Shown: positions 1-12,848 of the stretch, piece by piece
How the letters are laid out: each line of letters opens with the position of its first letter
How positions within the stretch are numbered: position 1 is the stretch's first letter
DNA from: Dipetalonema caudispina
Lineage: Eukaryota > Nematoda > Chromadorea > Rhabditida > Onchocercidae
Length of the DNA stretch: 44,314 nucleotides
Reading direction: 5' to 3'
NCBI GenBank assembly: GCA_013365325.1
Contig: JABVXV010000434.1
Span: forward strand, 1 to 44,314
Program-made: the position numbers and the translations under genes
The notes under the pieces: model-generated
What the model saw: the letters and a program-made list of their open reading frames with translations, nothing else
What the model was told of the DNA's origin: nothing
Databases searched by the model: none

Positions 1-119
<119 letters not shown>

Positions 120-1628
120 ATATTAGTATTATTTTTCTTTTGCCATGGTAATTTGAACTTATCTTTTTATTACAATAGATAAATTAGATAGTAATAGAGA
201 ATCTGTGCTATCATATTTATTCTTTCCTTAGATTTTGCCTTTTTTTTCACCTTTTCCTCCAAAAATTTACATGATAATAAGTGAAACTTTTGAATAAATC
301 AATTTATTACAGTTAAAATTGAACTGAAATTGTTTCCAGTGAAAAATTACCTTAAAACTAATTTCTTCCTCATAATTTACCTTCTATATATATGTTGTAT
401 ATTGTTATGCAAAATGAAATATTTTAACGTTATTTTGACGTATCCCTCTCATAGACAGAATGTCAGTGTAATTAAATTGATAGTTTGTTTTTGATAACAT
501 CGACTGTTACGGATGGTATTGACATTTTTACGATTACGTTATCAGATAATATGATAGCTTGATATAGTTGTTGAACAGCTCAAGAAGTGATCGACTAGTC
601 AGTTCTGCTAGGTTCCTTTTTATGAAGAGAAGAAGTTTTAACAACATTAACACCAAAGATACTTGTAATTGTCATTTATGATCAGATGTATCAAGGAGCA
701 AAAAAAAAAAAAAAAACCAGTAAATTTCAATCTCATAAATTGCGATTCAGAAGAATTTTCTGCATTACATTCATTGCACATTGTGATGTTTAATCCTAAT
801 GCAAATTTACTGTCGAATTCCTCATAAATACAAAACGGTAATACGTCAAAATTTTAATCTGAGAGGAACCTGTAAATCATTTCAACTTCAAATCAGACGT
901 AATCTTTGATAAAGCATAACAGAACTATCGTCATTAATTTTATGTCCTTATCCAATCTTTTTAAAAAAAAATTTTTTTTATTCGCCCTTCATCTTACAGT
1001 ATATATGCTTCAAAATTAGTTCAGAAATGAATACAAAATTGATCATAACTCTCTTTGAAAATCACAAATGTGATAATTGAAAAAAAAAATGAAAAAGCAA
1101 GAAATTGAACTTTATCATAAGATCAATTTCTTTAACATGGCATATTACACTCTCATCATTTAAAATTATCCTCTCAAAATCATACATTTCAAAAGCATTA
1201 AGTAATAAATAATCAGAGGAAAAAAAAAAAAAAAGAAAGAGAGAACAATTTGTTCTTTCAATATCAATAATTAGAAAGCAAGCATTTAGAAGAAGAAAAA
1301 TGATAGATAATAAGTATTAAGCGTAGAATTAACTTAATTTTTAATGCCAAAAATTTAAATCAACAATTTCCTCATTTGCTAAATCACAATTGCCTTTTTT
1401 TTTTTTCTTATGGTGATAAAAGAGAGAGGAATAGGGAATGAAAAGAGAAAGAGGGAGAGAGAGAGAGAGGGACAAAAAAAAAAAAAAAAACCTTCCCAAT
1501 AAAATAGCAAATATTATAACAGTAAGTTGAAATTTAAATGCAATAATCTAATACATTTTCATGTATGATGAAATTAAATTATCTAAATGCTTGCATTATA
1601 ATAAATCAGTATTGATAATAATTTGTAT

Positions 1629-1649
1629 GGGGGGGGGGGGGGGGGGGGG
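1629..1649. repeat. Poly-G tract, 21 consecutive G
   Basis: An unbroken run of 21 G on the plus strand (C on the minus strand), bounded by ordinary AT-rich sequence. It stands out sharply in this composition. Runs of this kind can fold into G-quadruplexes. Confidence 0.95.
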
Positions 1650-1974
1650 ATGAAATTTTTTGATATGATAGTTGAAAAGAGAAATGAGAGAAATTGGGAT
1701 TTTAACAGTTGCAAAAAAATAAACAGAGAGATGGAGAAGGGATCATGGGATACTATTTGGAATAAATACAAAAATACACTGATAAGAATGAAGGGCGTGT
1801 CAGTATGAAATAGCATAATTGCATCATCTTACGACGGATTGCATTTTACAAATTTCTTCCCGAAATGAGCCTTTGCTCCCCCCAAAATCGACATTCGACG
1901 ATCTGCAAGTTTAATTCATTTAAAACCAATGGGAATTACATAATATCACATTTTAGAGTTTCATTTTCATCAGC

Positions 1975-1980
1975 TTTATT
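1975..1980 (-). promoter_or_regulatory. Candidate polyadenylation signal of the coiled-coil gene
   Basis: AATAAA on the minus strand (TTTATT on plus), about 150 bases beyond the inferred stop codon at 2132. The distance is plausible for a nematode 3' UTR, but the hexamer is common by chance at this composition. Confidence 0.35.
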
Positions 1981-2131
1981 CGGCCAGAAGGAAGTAATAA
2001 TAATGATAAGATCTAGTTTCAACTTCATTTCAAATGTTGTTAAACAAATGTATCATAAATAGTAGTATATCATAATTTTATAAACTATAAAAAGTACTTT
2101 ACTCTTCTTACTCTCATATCAGTTTGGTATT

Positions 2132-5100
2132 TTAAATCGTTGGAGTGAGGAAAATTGTCTCTGCATTGAGGAGGATATAAAAATTTGAAAAATACAGGAA
2201 AATTAAATATTTCAATGAAAATTTACCCCACTTACTCTTCTTTTTGTCCTGATAATCCATTCCCTGTGTAATGGAACCTTCACCATATTGCTCATTTTCC
2301 TGCAACATAACCAAATCATATCATTCTAACGATTAAGAAAAGATCTTTTTTACAGATTGTAAATGATAAATTTCTACAGATTAATTTGACACTAATAAAA
2401 TGACATTTATTGTAGAAATAGTCCATGTAGGAATATGCAAATCCATCTTTGAACACTGAAGGAAGCTCAAATAGTTACATATAAAATCGACGACTTAAAA
2501 AAAAATGATAGTTACAAATTTTCTTTATGAAGATACAAAATTGTTAGAAGTTATCAAAATTACCTTCATCATGCTTGCAGTTTCTCCCAATACCGAATTT
2601 ATTGTTGTTGCATTTCCGCTTTCATTGCATTTAAAATTTGCTTCATTTGCAATCGAAATCGTTGTTTGTGTAGCAACCGTAGCGCTACGATATTCCTTCT
2701 CCAATTTCTCACAATGTGCCTCAATGTTCTTCATTTGCTTTTCAAGCTTCTGAAACAAATTTACTTGAAATAATTCAGAATCTGATTCATTTTTCAATAT
2801 AAATTAGAAAATTAAGATTAAAATTAGATGAAAAGTAATTAGACAGTACCATATGTTCACCGCTTAGATAATCAACGTAAGCGCATGTTGTTTTTAGCTT
2901 AAGCTGTTCCGCTTTCATGTTCTCCAGATTATCTTTGCGTTCTTCGTTGGCCACATTGATGTCATGATGGAATTCGTCGAATTCTTTGAAAAGCGTCTCA
3001 ACCTTAACATCGATATTTTCAACTTCCATTTTGATCATTTCAAGATCTGAGCATTTGCCATCAATGGAAGAAAGAATGTCCATCATATAATCGATGCGTT
3101 CGGTCAAGCCGCTTTCAATTTTCTGAAAAATATTGAAAAAAAATTTTCTGGAAATCCAATTTCAACTCTCATTTCACATCCAATTACTTGATATATTCGG
3201 AGGGAAAAGTATTTTGTTTCTAAATTTAAGTACTAAAATTTCATAGATGAAATGTCACTCCAACAAATAGATACGATGATTAGGTGAACGGTCAAAAAAT
3301 AGTACACTTTGAAAACTAGAATGTGATAAATCAGAAATTTTCCGTAATTTGAAACTTGTTATAATTTTTTTCATTAATGTTATAATTGATACCTGCTCAA
3401 AGATGTCCAGACGGTTCATGATTTTCCACATAATTTCATAAAATTCCTTCGTTTGTTTCTCCTGAAATTTCTGCAGCAAGAAATGCATTTCTGCACTAAT
3501 TTCCATCTTGAGATCCTAAAATTATCAAACGTCATAAAATAATAGAAGTCTAACACTGCATAACTTCTGAAGGAAAACAAAATAAAGGCAAAATTTGAAT
3601 GTGAAAAGTGTTGTACCATTAAAGCTTTCGCTTCTACATTGTCTAAATCTTCTGGTTTAACACTGCTTTCCGATAGAATTGTCTGCTGAAATTTTTCAAC
3701 ATAAAAATTAAATTTTTTTTTGTTTTTACACAAAAAACCTTTATAATTTAACTTAATCTGTTTTATAATTCAACAATTTTATTTAATATTGACATTATAT
3801 GTTTACAGAGCAAAAGAAAATCTCATACCATATTTGATCCTTCGTTTTTTGCTTCCAAGAAAATCATGAGATGTTCAGCCAAGGGGCGAAAATGAGGTTC
3901 ATCAGCTAGGATTATTTTGGTTGCCGTTTCGAATGCATCCACAGCATAACGAATATTCTCTTCACCCATCCATGCGAGATCTGAATCAACTGCTTCCATT
4001 CTGAACTTCTCGGTAATTATTTTCAGTCGTTTCTTTAGCCAATGATTGAATTCTTTTGGATCAATTGTCACTATTTTCGTACTCTTCAGATCAGCAAGTG
4101 CTTTGCCAAGGCGTTCACGAAGTTCTGCATTTTCAATATATGCCTTCTCAACTATTGCTTCAAGATGTACAACTTTCGTCTGGCTTGCATGATACAATTG
4201 TTCCGCTGCTACTAAGTTCTCATCCGCAGAGCGTAGTAGCTCGTTCTTCTGTTTCTCGAATTCTTCCATTGTTCTTATTTGCAGATTCTAATGTGAATAT
4301 TACAATATTTTATAAATAACTTTAATGCGAGAAAAAAAATAAAGTTAAAACTAAGCAAAGTTAAAATCCCAATAATGTAATAAAATCTAACCTTTTTTTT
4401 TTTTTTTTTTTTTTGATGTTATTTATTCATACCTATCTGATGGTTGAAAATGAAGCAAACAATATGAATAAATATGTGATGAAAATAATACAATGTTGTA
4501 TTTATGAAAGCATATTTGCTAGATGAATGCAAATATGAATTTTGGAAAATTTTTCTCATCTCAAAATTTTCCATTCCTTTCTTGCTATCCTTTATTACTT
4601 TTACATTTTGAAGTTTGTCCATCAATTACATAAATTTATTTTATCATATACTTCTATAATGTCCGACAGTTTTGCATTTTCCATATCCTTTTGTACCAGT
4701 GACATTTGCATTGAATTGATTTTTTGCTCAGCTTGAACGAGCTAAAATTTCAACAATTATCGTTGCAAACTTTTGAATTTTGAAAATTTCAATTACAACT
4801 TTTAGTATTTTTAATTTTTAAATAATAATAATGTTAACCATATCCTGCATCTCTTCAAATGCGCGCATTTGAATAACCGTATCTTCCTGAAGCGCTGCAA
4901 TTTTGCTTTCGAGTGCGCCCTGCAACAACAATTCTACCCATGCATTTGCGATCGTACTATATTTTAAAATTAATATTGAACTTTATTTCCTACTTCCTAA
5001 ACTTGGAATATCCACAATCTTCTGTGATGATGCATTTAGCTAAATGAATATTTCCTTCATAAAACATTATCCGTTACACGTGATAGCATTTCATTCCTTA

Positions 5101-5856
5101 GCTTCTTCTTTTTTACTGCTCCCGTAATAATACTTCTCTTTTGCTGCTATTTAATTAGAAACATATTGTTCTATTCCATTTGTATGATAATTTTTACTTA
5201 ATATCCAATTATATCATAACACATTTAACATTGTTGAAAGTTAATAAATCCCATCATTCTGTAGTTTTTTTCTTTTTTTTTTTTTTTTTTGCTGATCAAA
5301 CGCTATTTCATAACTTACACAAATAATTTTCCATTCATTCTCGTCATCGCTAACATACGTCTGTGTAGTGCTTGAACTTCTTTCCGATAATGTATCTTCA
5401 TCCTAAAAAATTGAATAGGAAACGGAACGGAAGATTAAAATAAAATAATTCATCTAACATACCTGCGTATCGGCAACGTTAAGCACTTCATCGTCTTGTG
5501 CCGTTATCACCTCTTCTGCACTATCTACGTCACTTACCTAAAAAATTTGCATATTTGTTCCAACATATGCTATCCTAAATTTTTAGAAGCATGACATCCA
5601 TAATTTTTCGGCTAAGTTTAGCATACGGTATTCTAAATTTTGAAAGAGAATTATCGAATATGAAAAAGTTGAAAATAACAAAACGATCACATGTTTCATT
5701 ATACTAGAAAAAAAAAAAAAAAAAAATGCGAGTATTTTAAAAATTATTAAAAAAAAAACTATATTGAAATAAATAATAACGATAAGTTATCATACTAACA
5801 GTTGATAAAAGTGATGATAGTCTTGATGCTGCAGTGTCATCAGTGTGTTCCGGCTC
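2132..5856 (-). CDS. Coiled-coil protein, unrecognised family, 5' end missing
   Basis: I do not recognise this protein. Twelve exons join in frame with canonical sites: 5856-5800, 5537-5463, 5402-5319, 4919-4839, 4741-4652, 4287-3829, 3685-3617, 3515-3393, 3122-2850, 2749-2564, 2299-2236 and 2160-2132 (stop). The total is 1590 nt, or 529 residues without the start. Ten of the eleven introns are phase 0, so individual exons could be skipped without frameshift. The first three exons are acidic and Ser/Thr-rich (DDE, SAEE and SERSSS stretches), and heptad-like coiled coil rich in Glu, Lys, Leu and Gln follows. The 153-residue exon 4287-3829 is the longest and carries a non-repetitive part (DPKEFNHWLKKR, then RYAVDAFETATK) that could be a small folded domain. 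There is no signal peptide or membrane segment in the known part. A structural or adaptor role is possible but unproven. The true first exon may lie upstream; 6527-6495 (reading IKEVEKTVRIQ, followed by a GT donor) is a weak candidate. Confidence 0.75.
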
Positions 5857-6560
5857 CTGAAAAATTTCTTAACCAAAAAAAAAAAAAAAAAAAAAAAACG
5901 AAAAAAAAGAGAAGAAAAAAAGAACGATTGATAAAGAATTAATATGAATATAGGTAGGAGATGAAGATTGTTGGAAATGATAGGAAAAGAATACGATAGA
6001 TTTGGTCATTTAATCAGGAAGTGTAAAATTATTACAATTTTGGGATAAAAATTTTTAACCAGAATTAAGCTCAAAAATAATTTCTGGTTGTGTTGGATGA
6101 ACAAAAATGTATTATTCAATCATTGAGTTTAAACATTTTCTAAAAAATTCGTAAAAAATGAACGGGAAATTTTGGCTTATTATTAAATGATATGTATGCG
6201 CATTTTGAATTTCCCAAAAAAAATTCCAGAAATTATAAATTGGTCACTTATGCTATTGGCCGATCCGATAGTTTGACTTCCTTTTGAATTGGACTTTTTA
6301 CATTTTTAAATGCACAATTGAGCAGATGAGCTGGCCGAAAGTTAACAAACGATAAAATGATTATTTGCTAGTAGTTATGGAATTATCATTAATTGGAGAT
6401 TATAAGGCATACAGAATAATTCTCTGCGATATGATCATCCATTGTTGTTGTTTAATTTGTTTAATTACACTGAAAAATTATATCAAATATCAACCTGTAT
6501 GCGTACAGTTTTTTCCACTTCTTTTATGCTAAACTATGTTCCCTTAAAATATTATGTAAA

Positions 6561-6856
6561 ATTTGGTGACTTTCTTCACTAGGTGAGATATGGGGACTTT
6601 ATTCCTTAAGTGAAACACGAGGACTTTCTTCCTTCGGTAAAATACGGGGATTTTCTTCACTAGATGAAATAAAGGGACTTTCTTCCTTCGGTAAAAGACG
6701 AGGACTTTTTCCTCTTTAAGTTAAGTGAAACACGGGGACTTTTTTTCCTCAGGTGAAATACGGGGACTTTCTTCCGTGGATGAAATACGGGGATTTTCTT
6801 CACTAGGTGAAATATGGGGACTTTCTTCCTTAGATAAAGTATGCGGATTTTCTCCA
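6561..6856. repeat. 27-bp degenerate minisatellite, about 10 copies
   Basis: Tandem units with a consensus close to GGTGAAATACGGGGACTTTC plus TTCNNTA, 27 bp each. Clear boundaries are 6582-6608, 6609-6635, 6636-6662 and 6663-6689. Two units near 6690-6750 are lengthened to about 29 and 32 bp, and four more follow up to 6856. A partial unit precedes at 6561-6580. The 27-bp period equals nine codons. On the plus strand it reads as a nine-residue repeat like GEIRGLSSL, broken by the two lengthened units. No start, splice pattern or neighbouring exon shows that it is translated. Confidence 0.9.
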
Positions 6857-7084
6857 AGAAATCCATACGATTATCGAATAAAACTCACGCGAATACAACC
6901 AAAAGCGACCTTCTTCTTACCCAAATAATTTACCCAATAACCCACGCCAAAGAACCAAAACCAAGCAACCACCCACCAATATAACAACACCAAATAATGA
7001 GAGATAAAGTGAGATTTTCGCTTAAAATACTCATCCCGGAGAATATCGATTATTCATTTTCATTCCGGAGGACATCATTTATTC

Positions 7085-7235
7085 CGCTAGTGAATGGGAA
7101 TTTTACCCACAGTTTGGTTGGATAGCTGTCTGCTGAGCGGTGGGCTCCAATTTGCTGGGTAAATTGCCTACCCATTAGTGGATATTTGCCTGCTGATTGG
7201 TGAATATTTCTTCTGCTAGTTAATATTTGTTCGAT
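7085..7235. repeat. Weakly repetitive stretch, roughly 20-27 bp period
   Basis: Related words such as GTGGATATTT, GTGAATATTT and GTTAATATTT recur, each near a CTGCT motif. This suggests a decayed tandem array about 230 bp beyond the 27-bp minisatellite. Unit length is irregular, so the call is tentative. Confidence 0.4.
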
Positions 7236-9033
7236 TTGCATATAACAATTTGAACATGTGATTTCGGTTTTTACCCAAATTTACAATAGTTTCAGGTTGA
7301 TCTTTCCAGATGAGAGAAATAATGTCTCGAATCAAATATTTTTTGAACTTTTTAAACGGATTGTTTGGTATTAATTAAAAGCAATGATAAAACGTTAGGA
7401 TGTCCTGATGATATTTTCAACGGTATAAAAATAATCTGCTCCGGTTAAAAAACTAAACTGAACTGACAAAATCGGTGTCATCGACATCAGGAATAGCTCA
7501 AGAGATCAATGAAGGGTCAAGAGATTCAAGAAACTCGTATCATTCCTGTTTTGCAGTGCGAAGAATTTAAACTTGCTTTTTTTTTTTATTACTTCCACAA
7601 GTGAAGTCTAAAGACAATTTGAATGACGGAATTTGAGGACGGAAAAGCGTAATCCATCCTTTCAACAGTTAACAACTAAATATATTCAAATTAATAACTG
7701 ATAATGAACACTTGTGTATCACTTTCAGTAATAAGCATGTGATCCATTTTCTCGCATGAATAAATCTATAATTTAAAAATTTACCGCTGCTAAGCTATTC
7801 TCAGATTGTCAACCCTCTAATAATTATTCACATTCTTTCGTGACTTGGGAAGCGAAATTATCTTGACTTGAAAACTAGCAATCATCTTGAGAATTACCAA
7901 ACTTTTCTTCTCAGCTGCTTAAAGTCAAGAAGGACCAAGCCTTGCTGATCAAAAACTTCGCAACTCATTCTAGCAACCACGCCTCCTTTCTTATTACTAA
8001 TCAGCTTGATGAGTGAAAACCTTAAGTATCTGAACAGAATAAAATAATGCACATCACCATTGCAAATCTTAAAACTCCATTACTAAATCATCCAGTGTTG
8101 CATAACTGATTCAGGACTTGACTGACTGTTCGATATCCTAATTAACAGCAACTAAGCTTTTCTCTATCTACTAGTGATTGCTAAAACCCTTAATTCTTTA
8201 ATGTTTTATTTTATATAGGCAAAGAAATAGGGGAACCACAGAACAAATTTTCTATCTTGTATCTGAACAACGTATGGCTTAAACAATATAAAATTGTAAA
8301 AAATTTGAAAAGTATAAAAAAGTGTGAGAATGCTCCAAGCTCATTCTTGGAATTTTGACTTCATTCGAAATTCCAGACTTATTTTTAAAAGTTCACGATG
8401 AGAAAAATAAAATAAAATATCGACCACGAACTATCGTCGAAAATGACCAAAGCCGTGAAAACATAATAAATATATGAGCTTGCAAAACCACGGGGACAAA
8501 GAGTTAAATTTTAATGTCATTCCTTCCTCTAATAACTTTTCCTTCTTCCTCACTGAAATTGAGTAAGATTGCAATAGCAGCCGTAAAACATTCATATTCT
8601 CTATACCGGGATTATCCGTAACTTCAGTCCTATGCGTTTCTACTTGGAAAAAGTGTGGAGTCACTATTTCGAACAGGAAATATACATATTTCCAAATAAA
8701 CTCAAAATACCAACCAACCAACCAATATAACATTTAATCCATCTACATGTTACGCTGCACCGTTTGTTGTATATAACTAATCCTAAAGCCTACTATATCT
8801 CAGAAGCTGTCTTTAAAAACACAGAATATTACAAACACGCATCAAACAAAAACGCTTCAAAAAACAAAAACAACACCCAAACAATAACAAAAAGGCCAAT
8901 GTATTCTTTGATTTTAAGAAAGAAAAAAGGGCAGATTAACAAATCCGTTGATGTATATAATCGCTATCACGATCATAAAAGTATGTTCATCAAAACCCGC
9001 CTTTAATATGCTAATTTTAATGGTCATCGGTTT

Positions 9034-12000
9034 TTAATTTTCTTGCATGGCTTTCACAATATTCCTGTCATCCGATGGCACAGATTTCTTATCCATATTT
9101 CGAGTCTTGATGTCTACATTTTGGGTATCAACATGCCCCTTCTTCTCGACAATACCATCTTTCTTCTGAGCACCATTATCCTCATCCTTCTTATCGCTTT
9201 TCGGCTTCTTTTTTGCTTTTTTAGGCTTCAAGGAAGAGTTCAACAGCGATGTGATCTGGAAAAGACTCCATGATGGAATTTTAATGTGAGCTTATAAAAT
9301 TAAAAATGCCAGAAAATTCCTGATACCTTTCCGAAATATAATTCTGAGATGTCTCATACCAAACATTCTGGATCTCTTTACAATTGTTAAGAGACAACTA
9401 CATTGATCATATTTATTGAAAATCGAAGTAAACTGAAAATTTATTCAAAAACCAACCAACTGATCCTCGATCTTTATATCGCTTTCTAACATATTCATAT
9501 CAAGAGGAAATCCAGTAATCTTCAGTAATCCATTAGGCATGATTAGTACAGTGGTCTTAAACTGCGCCACAAACTCACCCTCTCGTTCATAAAGAACCTG
9601 AAAACAACGAACTTAAGCTCTGACTATCACACCAAGTAAGAGCAAATTATCTAGATTTCGTTATTTGTAAAAAATGAACTGAATTAATTCCAATACTCAG
9701 GAAGAACAATGTCCATTTCTCTAAAACACTGTGATAGGCTTCAAACCACCTTACATTCGTTTATTCAGAGTTGTGGTAGAAGCAAAAGAAAGGTGAAAAG
9801 AAAGTAGAATAGTGGGAGAGAGTGTGGAAAAAGTATGGCTCAGTAAAATCTTCCCAATATTTTTCACCATTATCATGATCACTTTGCGAAAATGATGCTG
9901 TAGTGAGGGTAATTTGGCCATGAAGCCTTCATGATCTCCGCAAATTTTTCTACTTCGAAGGAAGCTTTCATTTCCCAGGATCTTAAAAAAGCATTTACAT
10001 CCATAAAGATGCTTTGCGAAAATGAATGTTATGAGTGGTATTCCCAGTAAAAAAAAAAAAAACCTGATATGGCCGCATCAGGTTATGTCGTTCACATTCT
10101 ACGACGCCCATTTTCGCTAGCTTTTCATCTTCGAATGACCGCAAAGTGAATGGCATTAGGCCATATTTGTTCACTGCTGCCGATAAAAACATTCTGAAGT
10201 AAAAAAGTACCGTTAAAATAATAGAATTAAAACCATTAATATATAGCAAACTATCCTCTAACAGCTTTGATATGAATTTTTACAACATAAGCAACTGCAA
10301 GACTGATTTCGTAGTCAACAATATTTTATATAAATATGGGACTAGCAGCAATGCCAGTTTCGATCACTTCGAATACAACGAAGTTCTACCAGAGATGAAA
10401 TTAAAAAAAAAGTGTATGTAAGATTATAAAGATAGTGGTTCAGTGAATACTAAAATCATGAAAAAGGATAACAAATTTAAGATTTTTCATCAAATAAACA
10501 ACTACTAGCAATAGAACTACGACAAAGTAGAAAAGTTCGAGAAAATCACCACACGAAATTGTATGACAGGTTTAGAACATGGACTGGAATAGAACAAAAA
10601 GGGAAACCTCCAACATACCTTGACGCTTTAACTTTGAGCGAGTAAACGAGATCATCCACTTTTTTATAAACTGTTGTTCTCGAATCCAGAATGCGAGTTT
10701 TGCCTTAAAATTCACCAGTACGTCATAATCCTAGAGTGGCTAAAAAAAAACAGCTTCCACTGCTTGAATAAATACTTACAAAGGTACAAGGAAAAAGATA
10801 GTGAAGCGATAATTTTTGTTAAACGAGGTTGCTAAATGTATGCCTGCTAATATTGTATCAGGGCTGCCGTTACCGTAATCATGTGATGGGAGAAGAGACA
10901 ACAGACATTACGAACATTACCATGAACATAAGTCCTTAAGTATAAACAACCGCTAAACTTCAGAATATAAATAAAAATTGAAAAAGAAAGAAAAAAAAAA
11001 ACATGCCTTCACCAGTGCTCATTAGAATATCAATAGCATACACTTCGAATTTTTCAAAACTACATTTCGTCATTTCGGAACGCTGCTTTTCACCAGGATT
11101 TTGAATAATTTGCTTTTCGCCATCAATTTTATTCTTCCTCAATTCATGCGAGAGCATATTCTCAACTGGTTTTACCTGGAAATCAGAAAAACGGTCATTT
11201 TTGTAGGAAAAACATGAACTATACAATAAAACAAATGCGTAATTTTCAGAAGTGTAGCATTTTTGAAAAGTCATGGTTTTAATTGAAGAATGGGGTGAAG
11301 TATGGGTATGCGAATTAATCAGTGAACAAAAAAGAAAAAAAAGTAAAGTAGAAAGGAAGACTCTACAACCCGTTAGATAATACAAGTTCTATTTTGACCA
11401 TGTTAAAAATTAGTAGAAAGTGACCCTCCTCTGTTCCTCCTGTACAAAAATATTTCACGTAGTTTAAAGAGTAATGTATTTAATTTTACAAACCTGATAT
11501 ATATTTGCTATTTTATCGATCATGTCTGTAATTTCCATATTTTTATACAACCCTGGACGAAGCATGCGAACTGCTGCTTCCATGGCATTGTACGCAGCAA
11601 GCATCACGTTTGCCATTCTGCCTTTTATCTTATTTTCCTGGATCGAGAATCGGAATTAGATAACGTCAAGTCTAATTTGGTATCATCACTGTTTCAAAAC
11701 ATAGGTGATATAAATTTAGGGGATGTACTACTGGAATTTCCATGAGATAGGTTATTAGAAGGTGGATGCTCTAAAGGTTTCAATCTATTCTGAATGGATA
11801 AAACCAGAAATGACACAATAAACACATTATCTATCAAGTGTGCTATCTTTGAAACATCAAGCTAAAAAATGAACCATACTAGAGAAGCTCCGACAACGAC
11901 GGTGTGAGCAGTGGTTGCAATGAAACCATCAATATGAGCTCCGAGGTCAATTTTCACCATTTGTCCATCCTTTATAATCATTGGTGGATCGCTTCGTAAT

Positions 12001-12832
12001 GGAGAAAAATGACAGACACAATTGTTGATTGAAATGCATGTCGGCATGGCAATACCTACAAAAGAATTAATCCCATGCAGTTCATCCAAAAGCTACGGTT
12101 AAATCTACACCGATAGCAGCACGATTCGGTCCCAACTGAAAAATCTACTAGCGAAACTAATCCAAGCAGATGACAAATAGTTGTAGTACTATGGAATCAA
12201 ATCAGAAGCGAAAAACTTTACCAACCAACAAACCTACTAAGTGAAAACTTACTATTAATCTCCAAGGGATCCCATTTGTTAACGTGGGGAGATAATGTGG
12301 AAATGTAGTCGATAAAAATCGATTAATGGATTTAAACTTTTCTGATCATTGGAAAATGAAAGACATAAATTATACCTTTCAAGGCATCTTTTTCCTTCTT
12401 AAAAACTTTTGCTATCCGCTCACTCATAAGTCTGTCGCCGAGATCACAAATTTCGCCTACTTCAACACCGTCTTTTATAGCTGCTATTAGTTCCTGAAAC
12501 AAATATCTCTTGTTTCAACAAATATTTCTTGTTTTTTAAAAGCATCACTGCTATCCGGCAAATCTTCCGCCATTTACCATGGAAACTATTCACAAAAAAG
12601 CTCGACCCCATCAGTTAAACTATTTTCTTTTGATATTAGAATAGAATAATATTGAAATCCATCAAATGGCTTTTTGTGAACAGCTAAAACTTACTTTCAA
12701 AACGGCATTAACGATATCCGCGGCCATTGCATATTTGGTTACGACCAGATCGCTAGCCGGTGTTTCCATGACACCCTTCTCATCATCACTACTTTCGCTA
12801 CTTGGACTTATCGGTCTTCCCTTTTCAGCCAT
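9034..12832 (-). CDS. PA2G4: PA2G4/EBP1 homolog (MetAP-fold, non-peptidase)
   Basis: Proliferation-associated 2G4 family; in other eukaryotes it binds the ribosomal 60S exit-tunnel region and acts in growth control in nucleus and cytoplasm. Nine exons: 12832-12695, 12493-12376, 12055-11880, 11637-11494, 11175-11007, 10703-10619, 10193-10064, 9597-9457 and 9255-9034, giving 440 residues (human about 394). The first exon has an acidic Ser-rich lead, then [13 protein letters not shown]. Residues 86-137 hold the creatinase/aminopeptidase core ([10 protein letters not shown], then [11 protein letters not shown]). Of the two metal aspartates known from MetAP2, the first is kept (D122) and the second is Thr (T133), as expected for an inactive peptidase. 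Further family blocks are [40 protein letters not shown] and [15 protein letters not shown]. The tail has a Lys-rich stretch from about residue 377. The intron at 11006-10704 starts with GC instead of GT. The start at 12832 lies 11 bases after a TTCAG acceptor, which fits trans-splicing. Confidence 0.95.
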
Positions 12833-12842
12833 TCCTCAAGAA

Positions 12843-12848
12843 TCTGAA
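12843..12848 (-). other. Candidate trans-splice acceptor of PA2G4
   Basis: TTCAG followed by A on the minus strand, with exon sequence starting at 12843, only 11 bases before the ATG at 12832. A 3' splice site this close to the start, with no upstream exon needed, is the usual sign of spliced-leader addition in nematodes. A second AG lies a few bases upstream at 12851-12852. Confidence 0.5.

Larger units (their letters stand above)
5857..9033. other. Region between coiled-coil gene and PA2G4, no firm gene
   Basis: About 3.2 kb that should hold the 5' end of the minus-strand coiled-coil gene and the 3' UTR of PA2G4. I see no convincing initiating exon. A minisatellite occupies 6561-6856. A C/A-rich low-complexity stretch follows at about 6925-7000, then a weakly repetitive stretch at 7085-7235. 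A 100-codon minus-strand frame at 8431-8733 has no family resemblance that I can see. Base composition at 7780-8170 is less AT-biased than the surrounding flanks. Confidence 0.6.

Noticed and set aside
1583..1816. Frames on both strands running through the poly-G tract (poly-Gly or poly-Pro)
   Set aside because: The poly-Gly and poly-Pro runs are homopolymer translations, and the rest has no similarity or splice context.
3823..4319. Plus-strand frames opposite the coiled-coil exons (for example 4056-4319 and 2505-2753)
   Set aside because: They are antisense shadows of exons that join in frame on the minus strand.
8431..8733. 100-codon minus-strand frame (contains NVLRLLLQSY)
   Set aside because: No recognisable family, no clean acceptor or donor that joins it to the coiled-coil gene or to PA2G4, and flanking parts look like AT-rich flank. 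It could be an unplaced exon, but support is too thin to list as a gene.
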